Shown here piece after piece: positions 50,673 through 59,323 of a stretch of DNA of 64,000 nucleotides (positions are counted from its first letter, which is position 1; every line of letters starts with the position of its first letter). The stretch spans positions 5,652,001-5,716,000 of the forward strand of contig NZ_CP085876.1 in the NCBI RefSeq assembly GCF_013284245.2, read 5' to 3'. The notes under the pieces were generated by a model. The model made no database searches. It had not been told where the DNA came from and saw only the letters and a list, made by a program, of their open reading frames with translations. The DNA comes from Brevibacillus sp. DP1.3A (GTDB lineage: Bacteria > Bacillota > Bacilli > Brevibacillales > Brevibacillaceae). The translations under genes were made by a program, and so were the position numbers.

Positions 50673-51370
50673 CAGTTATCCACCCCAAACTTGTAGCCGA
50701 TCCCCCAAACCGTTTGAATGCATTCATAAGGGAGCTTATCTAAACGCTGTCTGATCTTTTTAATATGAACATCGATCGTTCGAACATCGCCAAAATAATC
50801 AAAGCCCCACACTTGTTCCAGCAATTGCTCCCGCGACCATACACTTCCCGGCGATTTGACGAGTTGAACAAGCAGATCAAACTCCTTCGGGCGAAAGCTC
50901 ACCTTTTCCCCGGCAACGATCACTTCCCGTTTATCCAGATCGATCGTCAATTGATCAAAAGCAAAGGTCCGAAGCACTGCCTCATCTTCTACTTTTGGCT
51001 TTGGCTGCAATCTGCGCATAATCGCGCGGATACGAGCAACGATCTCACGTGGACTAAACGGCTTCGTTACGTAATCATCAGCTCCAAGCTCTAAGCCGAG
51101 CACACGATCAAACTCCTCATCCTTTGCCGTCAGCATAATAATCGGTGTATCCCACTTCTTGCGGATTTCCCGGCATGCTTCAAAGCCGTCCAACTGCGGC
51201 ATCATGACATCGAGAATGACCACATCCGGCTGTTCCTTTTCCATCATCTCAAGAGCTTCTCGTCCATCTGTTGCTACGATGAGCTCGATTTGTTGTTTTT
51301 CAAAATAAAGGCGAATAATTTCGCGTACGTTTGGATCGTCATCGGCAACCAAGACTTTCATCGTGGACAT
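50672..51370 (-). CDS. OmpR-family response regulator
   Basis: A 232-aa regulator with phospho-acceptor Asp54 (VVILDVMMPQLDGF), the Lys switch in DDYVTKPFSPRE, and a winged helix ending in QTVWGIGYKFGV. The YycF/ResD-like sequence is strongly conserved. ATG 51370 follows GGGAGGTTATT; the longer frame starts in a region without a site. Partner kinase is downstream. Confidence 0.94.
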   Translation of the reverse strand: MSTMKVLVADDDPNVREIIRLYFEKQQIELIVATDGREALEMMEKEQPDVVILDVMMPQLDGFEACREIRKKWDTPIIMLTAKDEEFDRVLGLELGADDYVTKPFSPREIVARIRAIMRRLQPKPKVEDEAVLRTFAFDQLTIDLDKREVIVAGEKVSFRPKEFDLLVQLVKSPGSVWSREQLLEQVWGFDYFGDVRTIDVHIKKIRQRLDKLPYECIQTVWGIGYKFGVDN

Positions 51371-51523
51371 AGCCAATAACCTCCCTTCTTTCAAAACGAC
51401 ATAGAATGAAACATGCCGTTCAGACAATTTACGTTTTTCCATGGTAACATACATCACCCGTGTTGTGGACGGATAGAAGTCCTACCCAGCTGGTAAAAGC
51501 AGGACAAAAGTTGTTTGCGACAA

Positions 51524-51557
51524 TAAAAAAGCGAGTGGACCTAAAGCCCACTCGCTC
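51524..51557 (-). terminator. Rho-independent terminator of brnQ
   Basis: AGCGAGTGG (51530-51538) pairs with CCACTCGCT (51548-51556). On the minus strand a T run follows. Confidence 0.88.
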
Positions 51558-51564
51558 TTATTCT

Positions 51565-52899
51565 TTACTTCGTTTCTCTTACAATCGGGACACTGCGTGT
51601 GAGGCTAGCCCACAACAACCCTAACAGTGCGCCTGCAAAAGCTGGCACCAGCCAACCAATTCCTACTTTGTACAGTGGTAATTGTTCCAGAATTGGTGTC
51701 AGCGAGTCAATAGACAATCCAAGCTGGGAAGCTCCATCCAACAGACTGATGACAGCCGTTGCCGTAATCGCGCCTACGTATACGGCACGATGTCCATTGA
51801 ACATCCGATCACAAAACGTCAGCAGCATCAGCACAATCGCCAGTGGATAAATCGCCATCAAGACAGGCACAGAGAAGGTAATCAGCTGCGTCAAGCCTAC
51901 GTTTGCTACCGCAGCACTGAACGCACACAGGATCACAGCCATTTTCTTGTAGGAGATGCTAGGAATACGACTCGAGAAAAATTGACTGCACGCTGTGACG
52001 AGCCCAACAGAAGTGGTGAGGCAAGCAAGCGTTACAGCTGCTCCCAGCAGGAGCGAGCCTAACGGACCGAACAGTTGCAGCACAACCCCGGTTAAGATCT
52101 GACCGCCGTTTGCCGATTTCGCAATCGAAACACTCGTCGCTCCCAGATAGCTGAGGGCAAGGTATACGAGTCCGAGACCCGTAGCGGCGAGGATTCCGGC
52201 TTTGATCGTGGACCACATCACTTTTTTGCGATCGATGATACCTCTATCCTGAACAGCCGATGTTACTACCAGACCAAATACCATCGCAGCTAATGCATCC
52301 AGCGTCAGATAGCCTTCGACAAAGCCTTTGAAGAATGCTGTATCTTGATAGGCGCCTGTCGGTTGTCCCACCTCACCCAAAGGAGAAATGAGTGATTTGA
52401 CAAACATCAGGCCAATGATGATCAAAAGAGCAGGTGTTAAGATTTTACCGATTCGATCCACCAGCTTGCTCGGGTTCAGACTCAACCAGAAGGTGATAGC
52501 AAAATAGACGATCGTGGTCACAAAAAGCGGTACCCAGCTGCCTTTCATGGATTCAGGTAAAAACGGCAACACGCCCATCTCAAAGGTTACTGTACCTGTC
52601 CGCGGAATCGCCATGAATGGACCGATCGACAGATAAACAATAAAGGTGAATACGACTGCAAACATCGGATGGACTCTTGAAGCCATCGTTTGCAAATTAC
52701 CACCAGCCAAGCCTACCGCAATGATTCCCAGTAAAGGCAGACCTACACCAGTAATCAAAAAGCCGACCATCGCGATCCAAACATTATCTCCTGCAGCTTG
52801 TCCTAGAGCTGGCGGAAAAATCATGTTCCCTGCTCCAAAGAATAGGGCAAACAGCATCAAACCAATTGTAATTGTTTCTTTCGTTGAAAGTTCTTTCAT
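51565..52899 (-). CDS. brnQ: Branched-chain amino acid carrier BrnQ (LIVCS family)
   Basis: A 444-aa symporter with about 12 membrane segments. Family motifs are MLFALFFGAGNMIFPPALGQ at the start and GFVEGYLTLDALAAMVFGLVV, split as GFVEGYLTLDALAAM and FGLVVTSAVQ. It imports Leu, Ile and Val with Na or H. No T-box or clear leader structure was seen in the 119 bases upstream. AT-rich promoter DNA separates it from alkA. Confidence 0.94.
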   Translation of the reverse strand: MKELSTKETITIGLMLFALFFGAGNMIFPPALGQAAGDNVWIAMVGFLITGVGLPLLGIIAVGLAGGNLQTMASRVHPMFAVVFTFIVYLSIGPFMAIPRTGTVTFEMGVLPFLPESMKGSWVPLFVTTIVYFAITFWLSLNPSKLVDRIGKILTPALLIIIGLMFVKSLISPLGEVGQPTGAYQDTAFFKGFVEGYLTLDALAAMVFGLVVTSAVQDRGIIDRKKVMWSTIKAGILAATGLGLVYLALSYLGATSVSIAKSANGGQILTGVVLQLFGPLGSLLLGAAVTLACLTTSVGLVTACSQFFSSRIPSISYKKMAVILCAFSAAVANVGLTQLITFSVPVLMAIYPLAIVLMLLTFCDRMFNGHRAVYVGAITATAVISLLDGASQLGLSIDSLTPILEQLPLYKVGIGWLVPAFAGALLGLLWASLTRSVPIVRETK

Positions 52900-53018
52900 A
52901 TGAATCCTCTCAATATTATTTAGTTAAATAAAATTTTCATTAGTATAACTTAAAATTTACTCACTATTCAACCTTTAATTTTTTAAAATTATTGAACTTT
53001 TGTTAAAAATGAAAGTTT

Positions 53019-53948
53019 TTATAGCTCAAATACCTCTTTTCTCTTAATCGCCCCCACTGCTTCCCATACGTACAGACAATAGATACTACGCCATGGAGCC
53101 CACTTTTCTCCTAGCTTGCGAATATCGTTTTCATTTGGCTTCGAATTCATTCCATAGAGGTGAACAATTCCATTTCGCAAACCGATGTCAGCAGCTGGCA
53201 ACAAGTCTGGACGCCCCATCCCAAACATGAGCAGGCACTCTACTGTCCACCGTCCAATTCCTCTAAGCGTAGTGAGGTACGTAATGATTTCCTCGTCACC
53301 CATTGTCCATAGTCTTTCCAAATCTACCGTTTCATTCACAATGGCACGGGCGAAATCGATAATATACTCTGCTTTTCGCTGACTAAATTGCAGAGTACGC
53401 AAATCCTCCACAGTCAATCTCGCTACCGCGTCAGGAGTCGGAAAAGCGATGATGCCCTCGCCGTTTGGGTTTTCTACTGGGTCGCCAGCCAGTGTAACCA
53501 GCCTCTCGGTCAAATTGGCTGCAAAGGTCAGATTGATCTGCTGTCCGATAATCGTCTTGACCATGCATTGAAACAAATCGGTATCTAGCATAAGACGAAG
53601 ACCGCGAAACCGCTCGGTCAGGATGGCGAGTTCCTTTTCCTCCCTCATCTGCTCGTAAATAACAAATAGATCCAAATCGGCACTAAAAGTACGGCGGATC
53701 ATTTTTTCTAGCAGCTGTTGGTCTGTCGTGGACAAAATCGCCTGTGTCTCGTAGCGCAATGTGGGTTCTTCCAAGCTGCCCACCAATTGCATATGGACTA
53801 GAACAGGCCGTAAGCCGATACGAAAGACGCGCTGTAGGCTATTTTTTTCTTTATTCACACGTATCTGCGTATCTGGATGTGTCTCAAGACGCCGAAGCAA
53901 CCGGTCAAAAGAATATGGAGGAGTAAGCGAAATAATCGAATAATTCAC
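53019..53948 (-). CDS. DNA-3-methyladenine glycosylase II (AlkA-like)
   Basis: A 309-aa glycosylase with an N-terminal AlkA-type beta domain, a helix-hairpin-helix LTTLRGIGRWTVECLLMFGMGRPDLLP, split as TTLRGIGRWTVECLL and FGMGRPDLLPAADIG, in which the Asp of PAADIG is the catalytic residue. It removes alkylated bases. The GTG at 53948 follows GAAAGGTGAGAG; a longer frame to 54020 would run through the terminator of the next gene. This is a second alkylation-repair gene, besides 4721. Confidence 0.9.
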   Translation of the reverse strand: MNYSIISLTPPYSFDRLLRRLETHPDTQIRVNKEKNSLQRVFRIGLRPVLVHMQLVGSLEEPTLRYETQAILSTTDQQLLEKMIRRTFSADLDLFVIYEQMREEKELAILTERFRGLRLMLDTDLFQCMVKTIIGQQINLTFAANLTERLVTLAGDPVENPNGEGIIAFPTPDAVARLTVEDLRTLQFSQRKAEYIIDFARAIVNETVDLERLWTMGDEEIITYLTTLRGIGRWTVECLLMFGMGRPDLLPAADIGLRNGIVHLYGMNSKPNENDIRKLGEKWAPWRSIYCLYVWEAVGAIKRKEVFEL

Positions 53949-53969
53949 AAGACTCTCACCTTTCCAGAT

Positions 53970-54002
53970 AAAATAAAAACCTCCGGAGAAACCTCCGAAG
54001 GT
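53970..54002 (-). terminator. Terminator of the proline dehydrogenase gene
   Basis: A 10-bp stem (54002-53993 with 53988-53979, one G-U pair) is followed on the minus strand by TTTTATTTT. Its position supports the downstream alkA start at 53948. Confidence 0.85.
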
Positions 54003-54023
54003 GTCAAGTATACTTCGCAAAAC

Positions 54024-54944
54024 TTATTTCGTAAACATTCCTTTGAGAACAAATTTTACGTTTGCCGGACTTTCTGCCAAACGGCGCATGAAATATCCAT
54101 ACCAGTCGTTTCCGTACGGTACATAAACACGCATTTTAAAGCCTTCGCGAGCCAAGTCAATTTGGGACTGCGTGCGAATACCATACAACATTTGGAATTC
54201 AAACTGTGTGCGCGGGATGCTGTGTTCCTTTTCCAGCTTTTTCACAAAATCAATGATGTTGTCATCATGAGTTGCCACAGCAGCGTACCCGCCGTTCAAC
54301 AAATGCTGTTTGATGATTTTTTTGTAGTTCTCATCTACATCTGGCTTGTTCGGGTAAGCGACTTCAGGAGACTCCTTGTAAGCTCCTTTTACGAGACGGA
54401 AGTTCACTTTTTTGTCCTTCAGGCTGTCGATATCGTCCGATGCTTTGTAGAGATATGCCTGAATAACGGTTCCGACGTTGTCGTACTCTTGCAGCAACTC
54501 GTTCAAAATCTCCATGGTCACATGGTTGTGTGCATAGTCCTCCATGTCGATACGAACGAAAATGTTTCCGTTTTTCTTAGCCGAATCCAAAATGCGTCTC
54601 ATGTTGTCCATGCAGAGCTCACGGCTGATATCCAGACCGAGCGAAGTCATTTTCAACGAAAGATTGCAATCGACACCGGATTGGTGGATCGCTTCCAGCG
54701 TTTTGATGCAATAGTCAGCAGACTCGTTTGCTTCCTCTACGCTGAACACGAATTCGCCCAGATGATCCAGCGTGCACACGAGACCTTGCTGGTTCAGCTT
54801 GCGTACGGCATTAATTGCCTCCGCAATGGTTTGACCGGATACAAAGCGACTCGCTCCAAAGCGCAGACCCCACTTTTTCGCGGCAGAATTTAAGGTTTTG
54901 TTTTTGGATAAAAATAGAAAGAAATCCTTCATAGCTTGTTCCAT
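54024..54944 (-). CDS. Proline dehydrogenase
   Basis: A 306-aa PutA/PutB-type flavoenzyme with a TIM barrel. Landmarks are NLSLKMTSLGLD, VRIDMEDYAHNHVTMEIL, FRLVKGAYKESPEVAYPNK and, late, VYVPYGNDWYGYFMRRLAE, which holds substrate-binding Tyr and Arg residues. It oxidises proline to pyrroline-5-carboxylate and passes electrons to quinone. ATG 54944 follows GAGGAGGAGAC. A sigma-54-type promoter lies 45 bases upstream, and a divergent activator gene is next to it. No P5C dehydrogenase is adjacent. Confidence 0.92.
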   Translation of the reverse strand: MEQAMKDFFLFLSKNKTLNSAAKKWGLRFGASRFVSGQTIAEAINAVRKLNQQGLVCTLDHLGEFVFSVEEANESADYCIKTLEAIHQSGVDCNLSLKMTSLGLDISRELCMDNMRRILDSAKKNGNIFVRIDMEDYAHNHVTMEILNELLQEYDNVGTVIQAYLYKASDDIDSLKDKKVNFRLVKGAYKESPEVAYPNKPDVDENYKKIIKQHLLNGGYAAVATHDDNIIDFVKKLEKEHSIPRTQFEFQMLYGIRTQSQIDLAREGFKMRVYVPYGNDWYGYFMRRLAESPANVKFVLKGMFTK

Positions 54945-54987
54945 CGTTGACTGTCTCCTCCTCAACGTACTCTGTCCACTTCTACTA

Positions 54988-55003
54988 GCATGAATCGTGC
55001 CAA
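54988..55003 (-). promoter_or_regulatory. Putative sigma-54 (-24/-12) promoter
   Basis: On the minus strand TTGGCAC (55003-54997), five bases, then ATGC (54991-54988) give GG and GC elements exactly ten bases apart, as for sigma-54. It faces the proline dehydrogenase gene, with the divergent activator upstream. Confidence 0.75.
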
Positions 55004-55054
55004 GTAATTCTCGTAAGCGCTATCGTGATGTCATTACGACGTTTTCAACACATA

Positions 55055-55100
55055 TGTACATTGTGTGTTTATTCTTGTACACTTCTGATTAGATGTACAA
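55055..55100. promoter_or_regulatory. Putative activator sites (TGTACA repeats)
   Basis: TGTACA occurs three times (55055-55060, 55076-55081, 55094-55099). The last two form the inverted repeat TTGTACA and TGTACAA around 12 bases. They lie about 60-110 bases upstream of the -24/-12 promoter, the normal place for enhancer-like sites. Confidence 0.5.
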
Positions 55101-55145
55101 CAGGGACGATCCCTTTTCCTGTTAGTTTGGATAAGAGGTGACGAT

Positions 55146-56876
55146 TTGAAACCGTTATTTTCGTTGGACAGTACGCTCTCTTCCTTTGCGATTCCGCTTC
55201 CACCTAATATTGTCAAAATACTCACAGATGAAACTGTAGGCGAATGGGTTGATAAAGAACGAAAGGGCAGAGTCGTCATCGTCTCTTCTACAACCACGCT
55301 CGAACAATCTATCAGCCACATTCTCGCTGGCCCAGGTGTTTCCGATCTGCCGACACTCGTCCTTGTGGATGAACAAGGAACTCCGACGGGAATGGTCGAG
55401 CCATACCAGCTCATGAATGCATTTGTCGTGTTGACCCAAAATCAGTCTGCCCTGCTCAGTACCTTGATGGATACAATGAGCGAGGCCGTCACTATCGTGG
55501 ACTCCCGCAACGTTGTCCAACACTGGAATCGGGCAGCAGAAACTATTTATGAAATCGATTGCGCCCAAGTCGTCGGAACTTCTCTCGATGAGCACTTCGA
55601 AAGTGAATCAATCCGCCTGCTCGATGCCCTGCGTCAAGGGACATCTGTACAACGTGTCTATCATATTCCTCGTCCTGATAGTCATGTACTCATTAATGCG
55701 GCACCGATTCGCCGCGAGGGTGAAATTATCGGCGCGATTTCTATTGAACAGGATATTACCGAGTTGGTTCGTCTCAATGAAGAATTAGCACATACGACGG
55801 CCCATCTCCACAATTTGCAGCAAGAGATGAGTCGGTTTCAGGCAGCAGACGATCCTTTTTATGCGATCAAGGGGCATTCTGCCTCGATACAATCCGCTAT
55901 TGGTTCCGCAAAAAAAGTGGCGCAGACGGATGCGACTGTGCTGATTTATGGAGAAAGCGGCGTCGGGAAAGAGCTGTTTGCCAAAGCAATTCATCAGGCA
56001 AGTCGCCGACATGAGAAGCCTTTTATCGCGATTAACTGCGGTGCCATTCCTGCTGCTCTGTTCGAAAGTGAGCTGTTTGGTTATCAGGGCGGTGCTTTTA
56101 CTGGAGCCGAGAAAAAAGGCAAGCCTGGCAAGCTAGAGCTGGCGCATGGCGGGACACTTTTCCTCGATGAAATTGGGGAGCTGCCGCTAGAGTTGCAGGT
56201 CAAGCTGCTTCGCGCCTTACAGGAACGACAGTTTTACCGCGTAGGCGGAACGGAGCCGATCACCGTCAACACACGAATTGTAGCGGCGACAAACAGACAG
56301 CTGGAGCAAATGGTTGCAGACGGTCGTTTTCGCGAGGACTTGTATTATCGGCTGAACGTCTTTTCTCTGGAAATCCCACCGCTGCGCGAACGACGTGAGG
56401 ATTTGCCAGAGCTTGTGCAAATTTTCATTCATGAGTATTCCGTGGCCCATGACCACTCCGTACCACGCATCTCTCCCGAGGTCATGCAAGCGTTGTTCGA
56501 GTACAATTGGCCGGGGAACATTCGACAGCTTCGCAACGTCATCGAACGTCTGTCGATCCTGCAAGAAAACGGCGTTATTTTGCCTGAGCATCTGCCGTCT
56601 GTCATTCGCAGTCACACAGAACCCACACACGTCTCTGTGCACACGCCGATTGGGGGAACGTATGCGCCGCCGACTCTGACACCGCCGTCCATCATACGTC
56701 CATCGATTGCGTACCCTTCTCAACCTGCGAACGAAAAAGAGCGCATTCTAGCAGCGTTGGAGCGCACGTACGGAAACAAAAAAGCAGCAGCCGAGCTGCT
56801 CGGCGTATCTCGCGGCACCCTTTACAATAAAATGAAGAAGTTCAATATAAATGAGGAGTCTTTCAAATGGGATTGA
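55146..56876 (+). CDS. Sigma-54-dependent activator (PAS, AAA+, Fis HTH)
   Basis: A 576-aa enhancer-binding protein with an N-terminal region of about 95 residues that looks like a divergent CBS or ligand domain, PAS (about 100-215), a coiled linker, an AAA+ core with Walker A GESGVGKE (about 268), GAFTGA (about 316) and Walker B GTLFLDEIGELP (about 337), then a Fis-type HTH (KKAAAELLGVSRGTLYNKMKK). It contacts sigma-54 polymerase. The TTG start follows AAGAGGTGACG. It is divergent from proline dehydrogenase and is probably its activator. Confidence 0.93.
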   Translation: MKPLFSLDSTLSSFAIPLPPNIVKILTDETVGEWVDKERKGRVVIVSSTTTLEQSISHILAGPGVSDLPTLVLVDEQGTPTGMVEPYQLMNAFVVLTQNQSALLSTLMDTMSEAVTIVDSRNVVQHWNRAAETIYEIDCAQVVGTSLDEHFESESIRLLDALRQGTSVQRVYHIPRPDSHVLINAAPIRREGEIIGAISIEQDITELVRLNEELAHTTAHLHNLQQEMSRFQAADDPFYAIKGHSASIQSAIGSAKKVAQTDATVLIYGESGVGKELFAKAIHQASRRHEKPFIAINCGAIPAALFESELFGYQGGAFTGAEKKGKPGKLELAHGGTLFLDEIGELPLELQVKLLRALQERQFYRVGGTEPITVNTRIVAATNRQLEQMVADGRFREDLYYRLNVFSLEIPPLRERREDLPELVQIFIHEYSVAHDHSVPRISPEVMQALFEYNWPGNIRQLRNVIERLSILQENGVILPEHLPSVIRSHTEPTHVSVHTPIGGTYAPPTLTPPSIIRPSIAYPSQPANEKERILAALERTYGNKKAAAELLGVSRGTLYNKMKKFNINEESFKWD

Positions 56877-58009
56877 TCACATCGTCCGATGATACGTATC
56901 AAATCCATTATGCTGGGGAAACGATTGTCCTTTTGCCTAAGGAATACGCCTTGTTTCAATTTCTGTACACATGGAAAAACCGTGCCTTTTCACGAAGTGA
57001 TCTGCTGGATCGCGTCTGGTCGCTGGAAGAACCGACAGACCGCACTGTCGACGATCACATTTACCGCTTGCGGAAAAAACTGCAAAAGTGGTCGCATCTG
57101 CTCACGATTGATACGGTTCGAGGAGTTGGTTATCGGCTTACGCTAAAAGAGCAGCAATCGCCTAGTCCATCGGTATTGAACAGCGATTTCTCTGAGAACA
57201 TCCAGAAGATGCTAACCACTTACCATGGCATGGGGATGGGGGCCGCTTTGCAGATGCTTTATGCGAATCAGCAAGTGCTTGGCTTCCAGATGGAACCTTT
57301 TTACGCTACCTATTTGCGGTTTGTTGTCGGTGACTTCAGCTGGTTTATCGAAGATCAAGCTACACCTAAGTCAGACAAACTGTTTTATTGGTTCCATTTG
57401 TACCATATGACACAATTGGACTCACAAAAGACAATAGAAGTTTTTGAATGGGCAATGAGAAATCTGGAAAGCATGCCTGCTACTTTTCAGGATGAGATGA
57501 AAATCAATGCAGTCGGTGTATACACTCATGCAAAGCAATGGGAGCGAGCCCAAAAACAGCTGTTACCCGCAAGAGAGGTTGTCGAACGAGTCAATTCACC
57601 CGGCTTCCAACTCTTTCTTCAATCGGAAGAAGCCTTCCTGTATCTACTGATGGGTCAGGTGAATGAAGCGGAGGAAGTGATTCAACGCTCAAATGACATC
57701 TTGCAGACACTCCCTATGCAGCGTGAGCTCGGCAGCTTCACCATTGCTCGCGGGCTTTGCTTGTACCATCGACAGGAGATTACCAAAGCGCGCCGCGTGG
57801 TCGACGAAGGCATGGAAGTCGTCCGTGCCACCAAGTTCGTCCCTCACCTGATTTATGCCATACAAAGTATTTTGTTGTTCTTCAGGAACTTCGGCTACGA
57901 TGCAGAATGGGAGCGCAAATACCAGAAAATCTGGACGGAATTATCCGAAGAGTACCAGTTTGATTACTTGCAGAAAAAGATTCGTGCCATCATCTCATCA
58001 ACTATCTGA
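56867..58009 (+). CDS. Winged-helix and TPR-like regulatory protein
   Basis: A 380-aa protein starting with an OmpR-type winged helix (about residues 20-95: KEYALFQFLY, RTVDDHIYRLRKKLQKW, DTVRGVGYRLTL). The C-terminal 270 residues are helical TPR-like repeats (AVGVYTHAKQWERAQKQLLPAREVV, split as VGVYTHAKQWERAQK and QEITKARRVVDEGMEVVRA). It has no receiver domain, so it resembles SARP/AfsR-like one-component regulators. It overlaps the sigma-54 activator by 10 bases and is co-transcribed with it. Confidence 0.75.
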   Translation: MGLITSSDDTYQIHYAGETIVLLPKEYALFQFLYTWKNRAFSRSDLLDRVWSLEEPTDRTVDDHIYRLRKKLQKWSHLLTIDTVRGVGYRLTLKEQQSPSPSVLNSDFSENIQKMLTTYHGMGMGAALQMLYANQQVLGFQMEPFYATYLRFVVGDFSWFIEDQATPKSDKLFYWFHLYHMTQLDSQKTIEVFEWAMRNLESMPATFQDEMKINAVGVYTHAKQWERAQKQLLPAREVVERVNSPGFQLFLQSEEAFLYLLMGQVNEAEEVIQRSNDILQTLPMQRELGSFTIARGLCLYHRQEITKARRVVDEGMEVVRATKFVPHLIYAIQSILLFFRNFGYDAEWERKYQKIWTELSEEYQFDYLQKKIRAIISSTI

Positions 58010-58021
58010 TATTCCTCTGAC

Positions 58022-58068
58022 AAATCCCTTTTATCATCGAGTTAACAGATCGATGGAGGGATTTTTTT
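58022..58068 (+). terminator. Hairpin terminator that contains the next gene's ribosome site
   Basis: AAATCCCT (58022-58029) pairs with AGGGATTT (58057-58064), and inner CATCGA (58035-58040) pairs with TCGATG (58050-58055). A T run follows. The GGAGGG ribosome site of the MFS gene is in the 3' arm. Confidence 0.75.
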
Positions 58069-59323
58069 GTTAAAAGAAAATAGAAAGTTTCGCACGCTGT
58101 TCATCTCTTACGGACTGTCTACGCTTGGCGATTGGTTTGATTTTATTGCGGTATCCATCCTATTGGGTTTTGTGTGGAAGGTTGATCCGATGACGATGGC
58201 TCTCCTGCCCGTTGCCTATGCAGCTCCAAGCATTTTGCTCGGGCAGTTTGCCGGGGTGCTTGCAGACCGCGTGAACAAGGTACGTATGATCATGACGATG
58301 AATATCATTCAGGCTGCCCTCACTCTACTCCTGCTTGCCATGCCTACTCCGTTCTGGTTCCTGGTAGTCATTGCCCTGCGTTCAAGTGCCTCTGTCTTCA
58401 ATGATCCAGCGCAACAGACCTTGACGCGTCAAATCGTACCTGAGAATCAATTGTTACAAGCCTCTGCTTTGAATGGAGCCGTATACCAGATGGGGAAATT
58501 GATCGGACCACTTGCCGGAGGATTGGTAGCGGCCGTTTTTGCACCCGCCATTTGTCTAATGATTAATGCTTCGACCTTCCTTCTCTCTACTGGATTTCTG
58601 TTCACGATTCGTAAAGTGGAGAATACGTTGACTCGTACATTCGTAGAAGAGCAGCCTCTCCCTTACCGTCAAGCATGGCAAGAGGGCTGGCGCATCTTTT
58701 TACAAAACCGTGTCTTGTTGTTCAGCACGATCTTCGCAACCGTTACCTCGTTGGCGATTCAGTTGGCGGATACACAGTTTCCCGTGATCTTCCGCGAGAA
58801 GCTGCCCGACAATCCGGAAATGCTCGGGTTTACGGTCAGTGTCATTGGATTAGGCGCACTTGTCACCGTCACCTTGCTACATCGCTTAAAAGAGATTCCT
58901 TCCTACGGGTGGGTGCTGGGCGGTGGCGTTTTGCTCATTGGAATTAGTTTTTCGTGGATTGGACTTTTCCAGCCGGGATATGGCATGTATTGGCTGTTGA
59001 TTCCCGCAATATTGGCTGGAGTCGGAACAGGTCTGACTTCGGTCGGCGCCAATTATCTAGTACAAAAAGAAAGCCCCCCGCAAGCACTGGGCCGCGTGAG
59101 GGGAATTATCGATTCATTGACGAGCGCCACTTTCATTATTGCTCCGTTGCTCGGTGGCGTCATTATGACCATCTGGGGTCCAAACACTGCTTTTTTATGG
59201 GTCGGAATGTTAATCGCTGCGATTGGCGGAGGCGCTGTCCTCTTACAACAATGGATTTGGGGGAAACGAACAAATGACGTGGCTGTTGCTACCGCTACGG
59301 CTGGATCGGAACGAGTCGGATAA
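58067..59323 (+). CDS. MFS transporter
   Basis: A 418-aa protein with 12 membrane segments of the Bcr/MacA-like drug-efflux type (GQFAGVLADRVNKVRMIMT, the loop 2-3 motif; GKLIGPLAGGLVAAVF). Export of drugs or metabolites is likely but not certain. The TTG at 58067 follows GGAGGG, which sits in a hairpin. Its end overlaps the convergent dehydrogenase gene by 29 bases. Confidence 0.9.
   Translation: MLKENRKFRTLFISYGLSTLGDWFDFIAVSILLGFVWKVDPMTMALLPVAYAAPSILLGQFAGVLADRVNKVRMIMTMNIIQAALTLLLLAMPTPFWFLVVIALRSSASVFNDPAQQTLTRQIVPENQLLQASALNGAVYQMGKLIGPLAGGLVAAVFAPAICLMINASTFLLSTGFLFTIRKVENTLTRTFVEEQPLPYRQAWQEGWRIFLQNRVLLFSTIFATVTSLAIQLADTQFPVIFREKLPDNPEMLGFTVSVIGLGALVTVTLLHRLKEIPSYGWVLGGGVLLIGISFSWIGLFQPGYGMYWLLIPAILAGVGTGLTSVGANYLVQKESPPQALGRVRGIIDSLTSATFIIAPLLGGVIMTIWGPNTAFLWVGMLIAAIGGGAVLLQQWIWGKRTNDVAVATATAGSERVG

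Noticed and set aside
52900-53018. T-box or other riboswitch before brnQ
   Set aside because: Only 119 AT-rich bases are available, with no T-box sequence and no terminator/antiterminator pair.
53949-54020. Longer N-terminus for the AlkA-like gene
   Set aside because: It would translate through the terminator of the proline dehydrogenase gene; the GTG at 53948 has a better ribosome site.
53877-54893. 338-codon plus-strand frame opposite proline dehydrogenase
   Set aside because: It is the antisense shadow of a well-conserved enzyme and crosses its terminator.
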